This document shows, one piece after another, positions 7,582 to 15,811 of a DNA stretch of 64,000 nt. The position numbers were made by a program, and so were the translations under genes. The stretch is from Burkholderia cepacia GG4 (GTDB taxonomy: Bacteria > Pseudomonadota > Gammaproteobacteria > Burkholderiales > Burkholderiaceae). Position 1 is the stretch's first letter. Each line of letters begins with the position of its first letter. Location: contig NC_018514.1 of assembly GCF_000292915.1 (NCBI RefSeq), positions 558,001-622,000 of the forward strand, read 5' to 3'. Under the pieces are notes generated by a model. That model did no database searches. It was not told the origin of the DNA and worked only from the letters and a program-made list of their open reading frames with translations.

Positions 7582-8925
7582 ATGAAAGTGGAGTCGTCAA
7601 TCAACGCAAACACCGCGCTTTTCGACGAGGAATTCGAAACCCTGCCGCCCGGGCAGGTGCGCCGGCATCAAGACGGGCTATGGTCGCCCCAGTGGGACTA
7701 CATCCGTTCGATGTCGACTTTCTATCGCGGGAAGCTGTCGCGCTGGATCGACCGGGAGGTGACGCTGGATTCGCTGCAGGAATTGCCTTTCACCGAGAAG
7801 GACGAGCTCCGGATCAGCCAGGAGGCGGCCTCTCCATTCGGTGACTACGTGGCTTGCGGCGAGGCGGGCGTGTCCCGGCTTCATCGCACGTCCGGGACCA
7901 CCGGACGCCCGCTGATTCTTGCGAACAGCGCGGCGGATGCGTGCCGGATCGCGCGGGTCGGTGCGCGGTCGATGTGGGCCGCCGGGTTGCGACCGACGGA
8001 CCGCGTGGTCCACTGCCTGAACTACTGCATGTGGACCGGCGGCTTCACCGATCACACGATTCTCGAGGCGACCGGCGCGACGGTCGTGCCGTTCGGCGTG
8101 GGCAATACGCGTCTGCTGATCGATTCGATCATCAATCTCGGCATCAACGCGATTTCGTGCACACCCTCGTATCCGGGGCTCATCGAACAGATCTTGCGTG
8201 AATCGACCGATCTTCGCCCCCGCGACCTGAAGCTCACGTTGGGTCTGTTCGGCGGCGAGGCGGGGCTCGACAACCTGGATCTGCGCAACGCGATGGAAGA
8301 GAAGTGGGGCTTCAAGATCCGCAACGCCAACTTCGGTCTGTCGGAAGTGCTGAGCATTCTCGGCGGACAAACCGACTGGACCAACGATTTGCTGTATCAC
8401 GCGAGCGACGTCGTCTTTGCTGAAATCGTCGATCCCGTCACGTTGCAACGCCTGCCGATCGAAGCGGGGACCGTCGGCGAACTCGTCTGTACGCACTTGC
8501 AGAAGGAGTGCCAGCCGCTCGTTCGCTACCGCACGCGAGACGTCGTCACCGTGACCGGCGTCGATCGCGGGCCGGACGGCCGCACGGGGTGGCGATTCCG
8601 CGTCACCGGCCGGACCGACGACATGTTCAACGTGCGCGGCATCAACGTGTTCCCGAGCGCCGTTCGCGTGGCCGTCGAATCGCTGCCGCAATGGGCGTCG
8701 GGAATCTTCCGAATCGTGCTGAAGGGGGACGGCCCGTACGACCGGATCACGATGACGGTCGAAGCCGCGCAGGGGTTGCCGGCCGCCGACTGGCCGAAGG
8801 CCAGGGAGCAGGTCGAGGCGGCGATCCGCACGAGGGTCGGTTCGACGGCAGACGTGACGATGGTGCCGTTCGAGCATTTCCCGCGCACCGAAGGAAAAAC
8901 CCGCTGGGTCGAAAAGGAGGCGTGA
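7582..8925 (+). CDS. PaaK-like acyl/aryl-CoA ligase (AMP-forming)
   Basis: 447 residues, the size of phenylacetate-CoA ligases. The phosphate-binding loop 'RTSGTTGRP' is near residue 101, an adenylation motif 'NFGLSEVLSILGG' near 250, 'VRYRTRDVVTVTG' near 315, and the C-terminal lid 'RGINVFPSAVRVAVE' near 353. It activates a carboxylic acid with ATP and CoA in the cytoplasm. The thioesterase lies 13 nt upstream, and the stop overlaps the hydratase ATG (TGATG), so the genes are co-translated. The acid is not predictable; an aromatic or branched acid is typical for PaaK relatives. Confidence 0.9.
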   Translation: MKVESSINANTALFDEEFETLPPGQVRRHQDGLWSPQWDYIRSMSTFYRGKLSRWIDREVTLDSLQELPFTEKDELRISQEAASPFGDYVACGEAGVSRLHRTSGTTGRPLILANSAADACRIARVGARSMWAAGLRPTDRVVHCLNYCMWTGGFTDHTILEATGATVVPFGVGNTRLLIDSIINLGINAISCTPSYPGLIEQILRESTDLRPRDLKLTLGLFGGEAGLDNLDLRNAMEEKWGFKIRNANFGLSEVLSILGGQTDWTNDLLYHASDVVFAEIVDPVTLQRLPIEAGTVGELVCTHLQKECQPLVRYRTRDVVTVTGVDRGPDGRTGWRFRVTGRTDDMFNVRGINVFPSAVRVAVESLPQWASGIFRIVLKGDGPYDRITMTVEAAQGLPAADWPKAREQVEAAIRTRVGSTADVTMVPFEHFPRTEGKTRWVEKEA

Positions 8926-9689
8926 TGAGCTACGCAAGAATTGAGAAATCGGGGGCCGTGTCGACGGTGATCCTCAATCGCCCGGAGCGGCTGAACGCGA
9001 TCAGCGGCGACCTGCTGGACGATCTTCATCGGGCGCTGGTGGAGGTCAACGTCGATGAAGGCTGCAACGCGATCGTACTCACAGGGGCCGGCCGGGCCTT
9101 CTGCGCGGGCGACGATCTGAAGGAGTTCGACAAGCAGACCGAGAGCGCTGCAAGCATCCGCAGTCACGTCGAACGCATCCAGCAGATCACGCGCGACCTG
9201 ATGTTCAACGGCAAACCGGTCATCGGCGCCGTGCACGGGTTTGCCGTCGGCGGCGGATTCGAGTGGCTGCTCAACTGCGACCTGGTCGTGGCGTCGGACG
9301 ATCTGGTGTGCTTTTTCCCCGAAATGGAGTGGGGGCAGTTCGTCACCGGAGGCGTGACGCAACTCCTGCCGCAGAGCGTCGGCCATCAGCGCGCCATGGA
9401 GCTGTGGCTGCTGGGCGAGCGCCAGTCGGCCCGGCAACTGCATGCGCTGGGCCTCGTCAATCGGGTCGTCGAGGCGGGGAAGGTCGTGGAAGCCGCGCTG
9501 GAACTTGCCACGCGTGTCGCCGAACGTTCCGTCTTTTCCGTATCGAGGCTGAAGCGTCTGCTGACGATGGAGCTGTCGGCCGATTTGACCCGCAGTCTCG
9601 AGCTCGAGCAGTCCGCAACCGTGGCGGCGTTTGCGACACCCGACGCCGCCCGCCGTGTCCAGGCCTTTGCCGCGAGGAATTGTCCATGA
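8925..9689 (+). CDS. Enoyl-CoA hydratase/isomerase-family protein
   Basis: 254 residues from ATG 8925, preceded by AAAGGAGG and overlapping the ligase stop. Crotonase features are clear: 'NRPERLNAISGDLLDDLHRAL', 'GRAFCAGDDLKEF', oxyanion-hole 'AVHGFAVGGGFEWLLNCDLVVAS', and 'FFPEMEWGQFVTGGVTQLLP'. Both catalytic Glu positions of true hydratases (in GGGFEW and FPEMEW) are retained, supporting hydration or isomerisation of an acyl-CoA made by the ligase. It couples by ATGA to the HAD gene. Confidence 0.92.
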   Translation: MSYARIEKSGAVSTVILNRPERLNAISGDLLDDLHRALVEVNVDEGCNAIVLTGAGRAFCAGDDLKEFDKQTESAASIRSHVERIQQITRDLMFNGKPVIGAVHGFAVGGGFEWLLNCDLVVASDDLVCFFPEMEWGQFVTGGVTQLLPQSVGHQRAMELWLLGERQSARQLHALGLVNRVVEAGKVVEAALELATRVAERSVFSVSRLKRLLTMELSADLTRSLELEQSATVAAFATPDAARRVQAFAARNCP

Positions 9690-10405
9690 ATATCAAAGCA
9701 CTGACGTTCGACTATTTCGGCACGCTGGTGGATGTCGACAAGGGCGGCATGGCGGGGATCGCCGAAGTCATGCGCATCCTCGGCGTCGAATCTTCGCGCC
9801 CGGTATTCGACGTGTACCTCGACTGGGACATGCGCAACGTGCAAACCTATCGCGGCGGCGCGTACCGCAGCTATCGCGCGGTCGCACAGGACGCACTGAC
9901 CGGCTGCATCGACGCGCTGTTCCCGAACGCGCTCGACGGCCACGACGTCGAGGCGCTCACCGACGTGCTGCTCACGCATCTCGTCGAGTCGTCGCCGCCG
10001 CACGCGGATGCGCTCGAGTTTCTCGACTGGGCAGGGTCGCGATATCCGCTGATGCCGATCACGAACATGGACAGCGATCTCTGGCGCAGAAGCCAGCTCA
10101 CGCGCTACTTCGAGCACGTCACGACGGCCGAGATGGCCAAGGCGTACAAGCCTTCGCATCTGATATTCAGCCTCGCGCTGGATCGCCTCGGGCTGGACGC
10201 GCACAACGTGTTGCACTGTTCGCTCGCCAGCTGGGCTGATATCGATGGTGCGAAGCCGCTCGGCATGCACGTGGCGTGGATCAACCGCTCCGCGGACAAG
10301 CTCGGCCCGTGGCAGCCGCGCCCCGATTTCGAGTTCAAGACGCTGTCGCCCGTTCGCGATGTCCTGACCCAGTCGCAGTCCGCCACTTCGGGGGAAATGA
10401 AATGA
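9686..10405 (+). CDS. HAD-superfamily protein, haloacid dehalogenase type II-like
   Basis: 239 residues; the start overlaps the hydratase stop (ATGA). Motif I 'LTFDYFGTLVDVDKG' has the nucleophilic Asp (residue 9) but D-x-F in place of the D-x-D of phosphatases, as in L-2-haloacid dehalogenases. Motif II 'MPITNMDSD' and motif III Lys in 'AYKPSHLIF' are present. Motif IV is 'HCSLASWADIDGAK': Asp is kept, but the Ser and Asn of characterised dehalogenases (S-S-N-A-W-D) are not obviously conserved. It may be a dehalogenase with altered specificity or another hydrolase. It couples by ATGA to the binding-protein gene. Confidence 0.85.
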   Translation: MNIKALTFDYFGTLVDVDKGGMAGIAEVMRILGVESSRPVFDVYLDWDMRNVQTYRGGAYRSYRAVAQDALTGCIDALFPNALDGHDVEALTDVLLTHLVESSPPHADALEFLDWAGSRYPLMPITNMDSDLWRRSQLTRYFEHVTTAEMAKAYKPSHLIFSLALDRLGLDAHNVLHCSLASWADIDGAKPLGMHVAWINRSADKLGPWQPRPDFEFKTLSPVRDVLTQSQSATSGEMK

Positions 10406-11541
10406 AACGCACGATCCTGATGTTTGCCGTCACCGTCGTCGGTGCCGGCGTTACCGGATTTTCGTCCGGTGCGCGTGCCGATACCGTCGTCAAGATCGGC
10501 GCGGCCGGCCCGCTGACGGGCAGCTCGGCCCAGAGCGGCAAGGACGACGAACGCGGCGTGCAGCTGGCCATCAACGAGCTGAACGCCCGCAGGCTGGTGA
10601 TCGGCGGACAGCCGGTCAAGTTTCAACTGGTGTCGGTCGACGATCAGGGCGACCCGAAGGTGGGCGTGAACGTCGCGCAGAAGCTGGTCGACGGCGGCGT
10701 GGCGGCCGTGATCGGACACTACAACTCCGGCGTGAGCATTCCGGCCGCGCGGATATACAACGATGCGCATGTCGTGATGATCACCGGCGCATCGTCGAAC
10801 CCGGAGCTGACCCGGCTCGGGTTTCCGTACGTTTATCGTCTCGCGACGAACGACAATGTGATGGGCCGGCGCATGGCCGACTATTCGGTCAACGTGCTGA
10901 AGCTCAAGCGCGCGGCCGTGGTCGACGACCGGACCGCGTACGGCACCGGCGTGGCGGACGTGTTCGTGAAGACCGCGGAAAAGAACGGCATGAGCGTCGT
11001 CGCGCGTGAATACAGCACGGACAAGACGACGGACTTCAAGGGCATCCTGACGCACATCAAGGCGACCAATCCGCAGGTCGTGTTCTACGGTGGCTATTAC
11101 GCGCAGGCGGCGCTGCTTGCACGCCAGATGGTCGATCTCGGCATCAACGCGGTGCTGGTCGGCGGCGACGGCATCTGCTCGCCGGAATTCAGCAAGCTGT
11201 CGAACAACGTGCTCGACAACAAGATGTTCTGCGCGCAGGGCGGCGCGCCGCTCGACAGCCTGCCCGACGGCAAGCGTTTCAGGAGCCGGTTCAAGAGCAC
11301 GTTCGGCGCCGACGTGGATACCTATGCGCCGAGTTTCTATGCGGCGACGCTGGTCGTGGCGGATGCGATGCAAAAGGCCAATTCGACGTCGCCCGAGGTG
11401 TATTCGAAGGTGATGCGCGAGCAATCGTTCAGCAGCATGCTCGGCCCGGTGAAGTTCGACGGGCAGGGCGACTGGGTCGATGCGCCGGTGACCGTCTACA
11501 AGCTGTCGGGCGGCACCCTGACGCCGGTCGGCGCGAAGTAG
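10402..11541 (+). CDS. Periplasmic ligand-binding protein, Leu/Ile/Val-BP (LivK) type
   Basis: 379 residues with a signal peptide (MKRTILMFAVTVVGAGVTGF, cleavage near ARA-DT at residue 27). The type I periplasmic fold follows: 'VVKIGAAGPLTGSSAQSGKDDERGVQLAINELN', 'AVIGHYNSGVSIPAARIYND', 'YVYRLATNDNVMGRRMADY', 'VFYGGYYAQAALLARQM'. Such proteins deliver branched-chain amino acids, amides or aromatic acids to an ABC importer, but no permease or ATPase genes lie in this cluster, so it must share a transporter or act as a sensor. ATGA overlap with the HAD gene. It probably binds the substrate that the ligase activates. Confidence 0.9.
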   Translation: MKRTILMFAVTVVGAGVTGFSSGARADTVVKIGAAGPLTGSSAQSGKDDERGVQLAINELNARRLVIGGQPVKFQLVSVDDQGDPKVGVNVAQKLVDGGVAAVIGHYNSGVSIPAARIYNDAHVVMITGASSNPELTRLGFPYVYRLATNDNVMGRRMADYSVNVLKLKRAAVVDDRTAYGTGVADVFVKTAEKNGMSVVAREYSTDKTTDFKGILTHIKATNPQVVFYGGYYAQAALLARQMVDLGINAVLVGGDGICSPEFSKLSNNVLDNKMFCAQGGAPLDSLPDGKRFRSRFKSTFGADVDTYAPSFYAATLVVADAMQKANSTSPEVYSKVMREQSFSSMLGPVKFDGQGDWVDAPVTVYKLSGGTLTPVGAK

Positions 11542-11687
11542 CGAACGCGGCGTCGAAGCCAGGTTCCGGGCAGCACCGCGGTCGCGCCGGGCCGTGCATC
11601 GATACAGGGATGAACGGCCCGACGCCGTTCCGATTCAGCCGCGCTGCATCGGCAGTGCGGCAATGGTTTTACCGACAAGGAGATTTC

Positions 11688-12083
11688 ATGATCAATTCCG
11701 GAGCGACGGCGACTCTGAAGCGTCGGGTCGCCGTGCAGGACCTGGCTTCCGCCTTCGGCAACGATTCGGATGAAACGTATCCGGACGTGATGTCGACGCC
11801 CGCGATGCTCGGTCTCATGGAGCGGGCATGTGCGGAAATCATGCGCGGCGAACTGGAGGACGGGCAGTTGTCGGTCGGCGTCACGACACAGCTGACGCAC
11901 TCGGCGCCCACGCCGGTCGATGCGCAAGTGAGCGCCACGGCCAGCTTCCGTGGTCGGGAAGGCAGCCTGTTCGTATTCGATGTCGTCGTGCACGATCCCA
12001 AAGGGCAGGTCGGCAGCGGAACGCATGCACGCGCGATCGTCGATCGCGCGGCCATCGAGAAAAAGGCTGCGTCGCGCCGTTGA
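11688..12083 (+). CDS. FlK-like hot-dog thioesterase, copy 2
   Basis: 131 residues from ATG 11688 with AAGGAG 6 nt upstream. It is clearly paralogous to copy 1 (7152): 'TPAMLGLMERACAEIM', 'VTTQLTHSAPTPVDAQVSATASF', 'GSGTHARAIVDRAAIEKK'. Here the FlK-type catalytic set looks complete: Thr eight residues before Glu, then His in THSAPTP, and His-x-Arg in GTHARA. FlK removes fluoroacetyl-CoA in fluoroacetate producers, while most homologues act on other short or aromatic acyl-CoAs. It lies 146 nt after the binding protein and 60 nt before the activator. Confidence 0.8.
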   Translation: MINSGATATLKRRVAVQDLASAFGNDSDETYPDVMSTPAMLGLMERACAEIMRGELEDGQLSVGVTTQLTHSAPTPVDAQVSATASFRGREGSLFVFDVVVHDPKGQVGSGTHARAIVDRAAIEKKAASRR

Positions 12084-12143
12084 TCGCGGCACTGGCCGGC
12101 AGTGGCGCGAGCGTTCGTCGCACGGGCGGCAACAGGGTTCAAC

Positions 12144-14039
12144 ATGAACGGTTTTTGCGCTGGTAAGCTGGGCGGATCTGCCAACGTGCTGCGAACGATA
12201 ATGGACGAGCGAAGTCTGAGCGCTGCTGATCGACCCGGCGATCTCCGGTCCGCGATCGATACGGCTTGCTGGCGCGATGCAAGACGTGTTGCGGCGCACC
12301 GGTTCGGCGCGTATGTGCTGACGTTGAGCGACGACGCGGTTCCGCTCGAAGCGGTGGACGACGATGCGCGCGCGCTGGCTGCGCAGTGCGACATCGACGT
12401 CGGCGCGCTGGCGTTCGACCGGCTGCTGCACGATGTCCGCGATTCGCTGCGGGAAAGCGACAACGCAACGGTCGATGTGCCGCTCGCCGCCGCGGACGGC
12501 CTGCACTGCGCCGCTACCTGCGTGTCGGCCGGATCCGCCAGGGTCTACCTGCTCGCGTTGCGGCGAGCGGAGCGCGACGCACGATCGCTGCACGACATGC
12601 TCGCGCTGCTCGACATCACGCTGGGCGTCTCGCTGAAAAGTCATTTCGATCTCGTCGCGCACCAGACACTGGTGGAGGAACAGAAGGCGATCATCGACCA
12701 CATCGGCGACGGGCTGATGGTGCTCGGTCGAGGCGGCATCGTGCGTCATGCGAGTACCGTCGCGGGACGGATTCTCGGGATCGATCCGGTGGCCAGCATC
12801 GGGCGGCCGCTCGAGGCGCTGATCGACTTCGAGCCGATCATTGCGCCGATCTTCACGACGGGCGTGGGTTACGTCGATCGTGAGCTCATCATCGACTCGC
12901 CCGCCCGTCACCTGCACCTGATCGACACGGCGATTCCCGTGAAGAACAGCTGCGGGCAGGTGGTTTCCGTCGTCAACACGTTCCGCGAGATCAAGCGCGT
13001 ACGCAGCATCGCCGGCAAGTATGCGGGCAGCTATGCGCGCTATACGTTCGAGAACATCGTCGGGCAGAGCGACAGTCTGCTCGACGCGATCGGCGCCGCC
13101 CGCAAGGCGGCACACGGTTCGGCGAATCTGCTGCTCAGCGGCGAAAGCGGCGTCGGCAAGGAGGTTTTCGCGCAGTCGATCCACAACGCAAGCGCGCGCC
13201 AGGCCCAGCCGTTCATTGCGATCAACTGCGCCGCGCTGCCGCACGATCTGATCGAAAGCGAGCTGTTCGGGCACGCGCCGGGCAGTTTTACCGGGGCGAC
13301 CAAGGAAGGGCGGCCGGGGAAATTCGAGTCCGCCGACGGGGGTACCGTGTTTCTCGATGAAATTTCGGAGCTTCCGATCGACGTGCAGGCGAAGCTTCTG
13401 CGCGTGCTCCAGGAACGCGAAGTGACCCGGCTCGGGGATACCAAGGGAATCCCGATCGACGTACGCATCATCTGTGCGAGCAACCGCGATCTGGAAGCGA
13501 TGGTGGCGGCGAAGGAGTTCCGGGAGGATCTGTACTATCGCTGCAACGTCATCGAGATCTCGATTCCGCCATTGCGATCGCGCAAGGCCGACGTCACGGC
13601 GACCGCGAACTTTTTCCTGAGCAAGTACGCGACGCTGCTGAACAAGAAGATATTCGGGTTCAGCAAACGGGCGCTCGATCAGCTGCATGCATACGCATGG
13701 CCCGGCAATGTCCGGGAGCTGGAGAATCTCGTCGAGCGCACCGTGAACCTGAGCGACGAAGGCATCATCGACGACGTGTCGGCTTTGTTGCGGCCGCCGC
13801 GAGGCGCAGGTGGGATGTCCGATCCGATACCGGCACCTGACATGCACGCAAAGCCCGACACGCGGGGCGATCATGCGATTCAATCGCTGCGGGACGTCGA
13901 GCGCGACGCAATCCATCACGCGCTGGCCGCGTGCCGGTTCAACGTCACGCGTTGCGCGGCCCTGCTCGAAATCTCGAAGCCGGCGTTGTATGCAAAGGTG
14001 AAGCGATACAACATCAAGCTCGAGCGGCCGTTGCATTAG
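12144..14039 (+). CDS. Sigma-54-dependent enhancer-binding activator with PAS sensor
   Basis: 631 residues if ATG 12144 is used; GTG 12102 and ATG 12201 are in frame and none has a strong ribosome site, so the start is uncertain. The N-terminal region is unassigned, a PAS domain follows ('HIGDGLMVLGRGGIVRHAS', about 178-290), and the AAA+ domain has Walker A 'GESGVGKE' near 333, 'GSFTGA' near 380 (the sigma-54 contact loop, normally GAFTGA) and Walker B 'GGTVFLDEI' near 399. A Fis-type HTH ends the protein ('NVTRCAALLEISKPALYAKVKRY'). Last gene of the cluster whose first gene has a -24/-12 promoter, so most likely its activator. Confidence 0.93.
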   Translation: MNGFCAGKLGGSANVLRTIMDERSLSAADRPGDLRSAIDTACWRDARRVAAHRFGAYVLTLSDDAVPLEAVDDDARALAAQCDIDVGALAFDRLLHDVRDSLRESDNATVDVPLAAADGLHCAATCVSAGSARVYLLALRRAERDARSLHDMLALLDITLGVSLKSHFDLVAHQTLVEEQKAIIDHIGDGLMVLGRGGIVRHASTVAGRILGIDPVASIGRPLEALIDFEPIIAPIFTTGVGYVDRELIIDSPARHLHLIDTAIPVKNSCGQVVSVVNTFREIKRVRSIAGKYAGSYARYTFENIVGQSDSLLDAIGAARKAAHGSANLLLSGESGVGKEVFAQSIHNASARQAQPFIAINCAALPHDLIESELFGHAPGSFTGATKEGRPGKFESADGGTVFLDEISELPIDVQAKLLRVLQEREVTRLGDTKGIPIDVRIICASNRDLEAMVAAKEFREDLYYRCNVIEISIPPLRSRKADVTATANFFLSKYATLLNKKIFGFSKRALDQLHAYAWPGNVRELENLVERTVNLSDEGIIDDVSALLRPPRGAGGMSDPIPAPDMHAKPDTRGDHAIQSLRDVERDAIHHALAACRFNVTRCAALLEISKPALYAKVKRYNIKLERPLH

Positions 14040-14098
14040 CGCGATCCGGCCATTCGGCGCATGGGTCGATGCCGGTGCCGATTGGCTCAGTCGGTCGA

Positions 14099-14121
14099 GC
14101 GCCGCCACGCCATGGCGGCGC
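14099..14121. other. GC-rich hairpin between convergent genes
   Basis: GCGCCGCCA, loop CGCCA, TGGCGGCGC is a perfect 9-bp stem in the 152-nt gap between the converging activator and patatin genes. No T-run follows on either strand, so intrinsic termination is not assured. Confidence 0.35.
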
Positions 14122-14191
14122 GAGTGCGAGTGCGCACCTCGATGTCAGGGGATAGGCGATCCGTGCGGCGACGCTGTTCGCCGCATCGGCA

Positions 14192-15331
14192 TCAACCATG
14201 CCGCTCCCCGATACGGTTCTCCTCCGGACTCCACACGCTCAACCCCTCCGTCGGATCCATCGGGATCTCCCACGGCCGCGCGGCGATCGCCTGCATCGTC
14301 GCCTCGAACCCGGCCTCCCGGCGCGCGGCAATCCCGGCCGGCGTGAAATCGATATCCTTCCATTGATCGTCGCCGTCGAGCCGCGGCGCCGCGAGCTTGA
14401 TCACGCGCATCGTGGTCTGGCAGCCCCACGCGGCGAGCGCCTGCACGTCGGCCGACGTGCGCTCCGCTTCCGGTAGCCGCATGACCAGTTCCCGGATCAC
14501 GTGGCGCAGCCCGTGAATCTGCTGTTGGCGCGCGATGTGGCTGTCCGTGCGGCTCGCGTACTGGATGTCCTTCTGCCGCTCCGACACCTGCCAGATGCTC
14601 TGCGGTTCGGGCCCGACCGGATTCCACATCTGCACCGAGAAGATGATCGAACTGCGGCGCGGCGCATCGTCGAGCACGACTTCGACCGGTGTATTCGAAT
14701 AGACGCCGCCGTCCCAGTACGGTGCGCCGTCGATCCGCACGGCCGGGAACGCGGGTGGCAGCGCGCCCGAGCTCATCACGTGCTCGATGCCGAGCGGCCG
14801 GTCGCGCGAATCGAAATAGTGCATCGCGCCCGTGCATGCATTGACCGCGCCGACGGTCAGTCGCGGACGGCCGGCGTTCAGCAGGTCGAGGTCGACGAGC
14901 GACGCGAGGGTGTCGCGCAGCGGCTCGACCACGTAGTACGACGCGTGCTCCACGCCGACGCGCGCGAGCGGCCCGAGCCACGCGGCGGGATTCGGCCGGA
15001 AGAACCCGGGGATGCCCGCGCCTATGATCGAGAGCTCGGAGCCGATCTTGTCCCAGCTGGTCGGGAAGCCCGGCACGTTGACGGCGGGCCGTTCGGTGAC
15101 GTGGCGCCAGAACTCGGCCATCCGCTGCGCGCGGTGTCCGGGCGCGTTGCCGGCGATCAGCGCCGCGTTGATCGCACCGATCGACGTGCCGATGACCCAG
15201 TCGGGCTGGATTCCCGACGCGGCCATCGCCTCGTAGACGCCGAGCTGGTATGCGCCCAGTGCGCCGCCGCCCTGGAGCACGAGCACGACCTGGCCCGGCA
15301 GTTTCGGATGTGCGGGTCGACTTGCCGTCAT
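14192..15331 (-). CDS. Patatin-like phospholipase
   Basis: 379 residues from ATG 15331 (GAGG 6 nt upstream; a TTG six codons earlier is less likely). The patatin signature is complete: glycine-rich 'LQGGGALGAYQLGVYEAM', nucleophile elbow 'IGTSIGAINAALIAGN' (G-x-S-x-G) and the catalytic Asp in 'YWDGGVYSNTP' (DGG). These Ser-Asp enzymes hydrolyse lipid acyl esters. No signal peptide, so cytoplasmic or membrane-associated. The last 12 residues (SPEENRIGERHG) recur as 'PEENRVGERHS' in the scar near 6.73 kb, showing that a second copy of its 3' end once existed there. Confidence 0.92.
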   Translation of the reverse strand: MTASRPAHPKLPGQVVLVLQGGGALGAYQLGVYEAMAASGIQPDWVIGTSIGAINAALIAGNAPGHRAQRMAEFWRHVTERPAVNVPGFPTSWDKIGSELSIIGAGIPGFFRPNPAAWLGPLARVGVEHASYYVVEPLRDTLASLVDLDLLNAGRPRLTVGAVNACTGAMHYFDSRDRPLGIEHVMSSGALPPAFPAVRIDGAPYWDGGVYSNTPVEVVLDDAPRRSSIIFSVQMWNPVGPEPQSIWQVSERQKDIQYASRTDSHIARQQQIHGLRHVIRELVMRLPEAERTSADVQALAAWGCQTTMRVIKLAAPRLDGDDQWKDIDFTPAGIAARREAGFEATMQAIAARPWEIPMDPTEGLSVWSPEENRIGERHG

Positions 15332-15446
15332 AGCTTGCCTCGCGGTCAATGACGGCCGGCGGGCGCCGGCCGGATTGAACCAGTGTAGGCGATCGGCGGG
15401 CGGCGTCAGCGGTGTCGGCGCTGTGCACGTTTCATGGCGCGCCGCG

Positions 15447-15788
15447 TCATTCGACGGTAATGGTCTCCTTCATGTACGGATGAATCCCGCAGAACACCTT
15501 GTACACGCCCGGCTTGTCGAAGCGGAACGAGTAGGTTTCGTCCTGGTCGAGTGCATTCGAGTGGAAGATGCCCGCATCGTTGACGACGGTATGCGGCTCC
15601 GCATCGAGGTTCTTCCACGTGATCGTCGTGCCGGCCTTGATCGTGGTCGACATCGGCGAAAACATGAAGTTGTGGATCGTCACGAGCGGGCCGGCCGGGG
15701 TTTGCGCGAACGCAGCGAGCGGCGTGCCGGCGGCGGCCGCGCACAGGGTCAGCGTCGCCAGCAGCGTCGAGGGCTTGAAGAGGGGCAT
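15447..15788 (-). CDS. Exported cupredoxin (plastocyanin/amicyanin-like)
   Basis: 113 residues from ATG 15788 (AAGGAG 7 nt upstream), with signal peptide to about residue 29 (AAFAQ). The mature part is a small type I copper domain: 'TIHNFMFSPMSTTIKAGTTITWKNLDAEPHTV' supplies the first His ligand, and 'VYKVFCGIHPYMKETITV' supplies Cys, His and Met. It should carry electrons in the periplasm. The metallophosphoesterase gene ends 23 nt upstream on the same strand, so they are probably co-transcribed. Confidence 0.92.
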   Translation of the reverse strand: MPLFKPSTLLATLTLCAAAAGTPLAAFAQTPAGPLVTIHNFMFSPMSTTIKAGTTITWKNLDAEPHTVVNDAGIFHSNALDQDETYSFRFDKPGVYKVFCGIHPYMKETITVE

Positions 15789-15811
15789 GTCGGTCTCCTT
15801 GCGTATCGGGA

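Noticed and set aside
10402..11541. Complete branched-chain amino acid ABC importer
   Set aside because: Only the binding protein is present; no LivH/M/G/F-type genes adjoin it.
600..14190. Genomic island with its own integrase or IS ends
   Set aside because: No integrase, transposase, tRNA target or terminal repeats are visible; the scar at 6.7 kb argues for homologous or illegitimate recombination instead.
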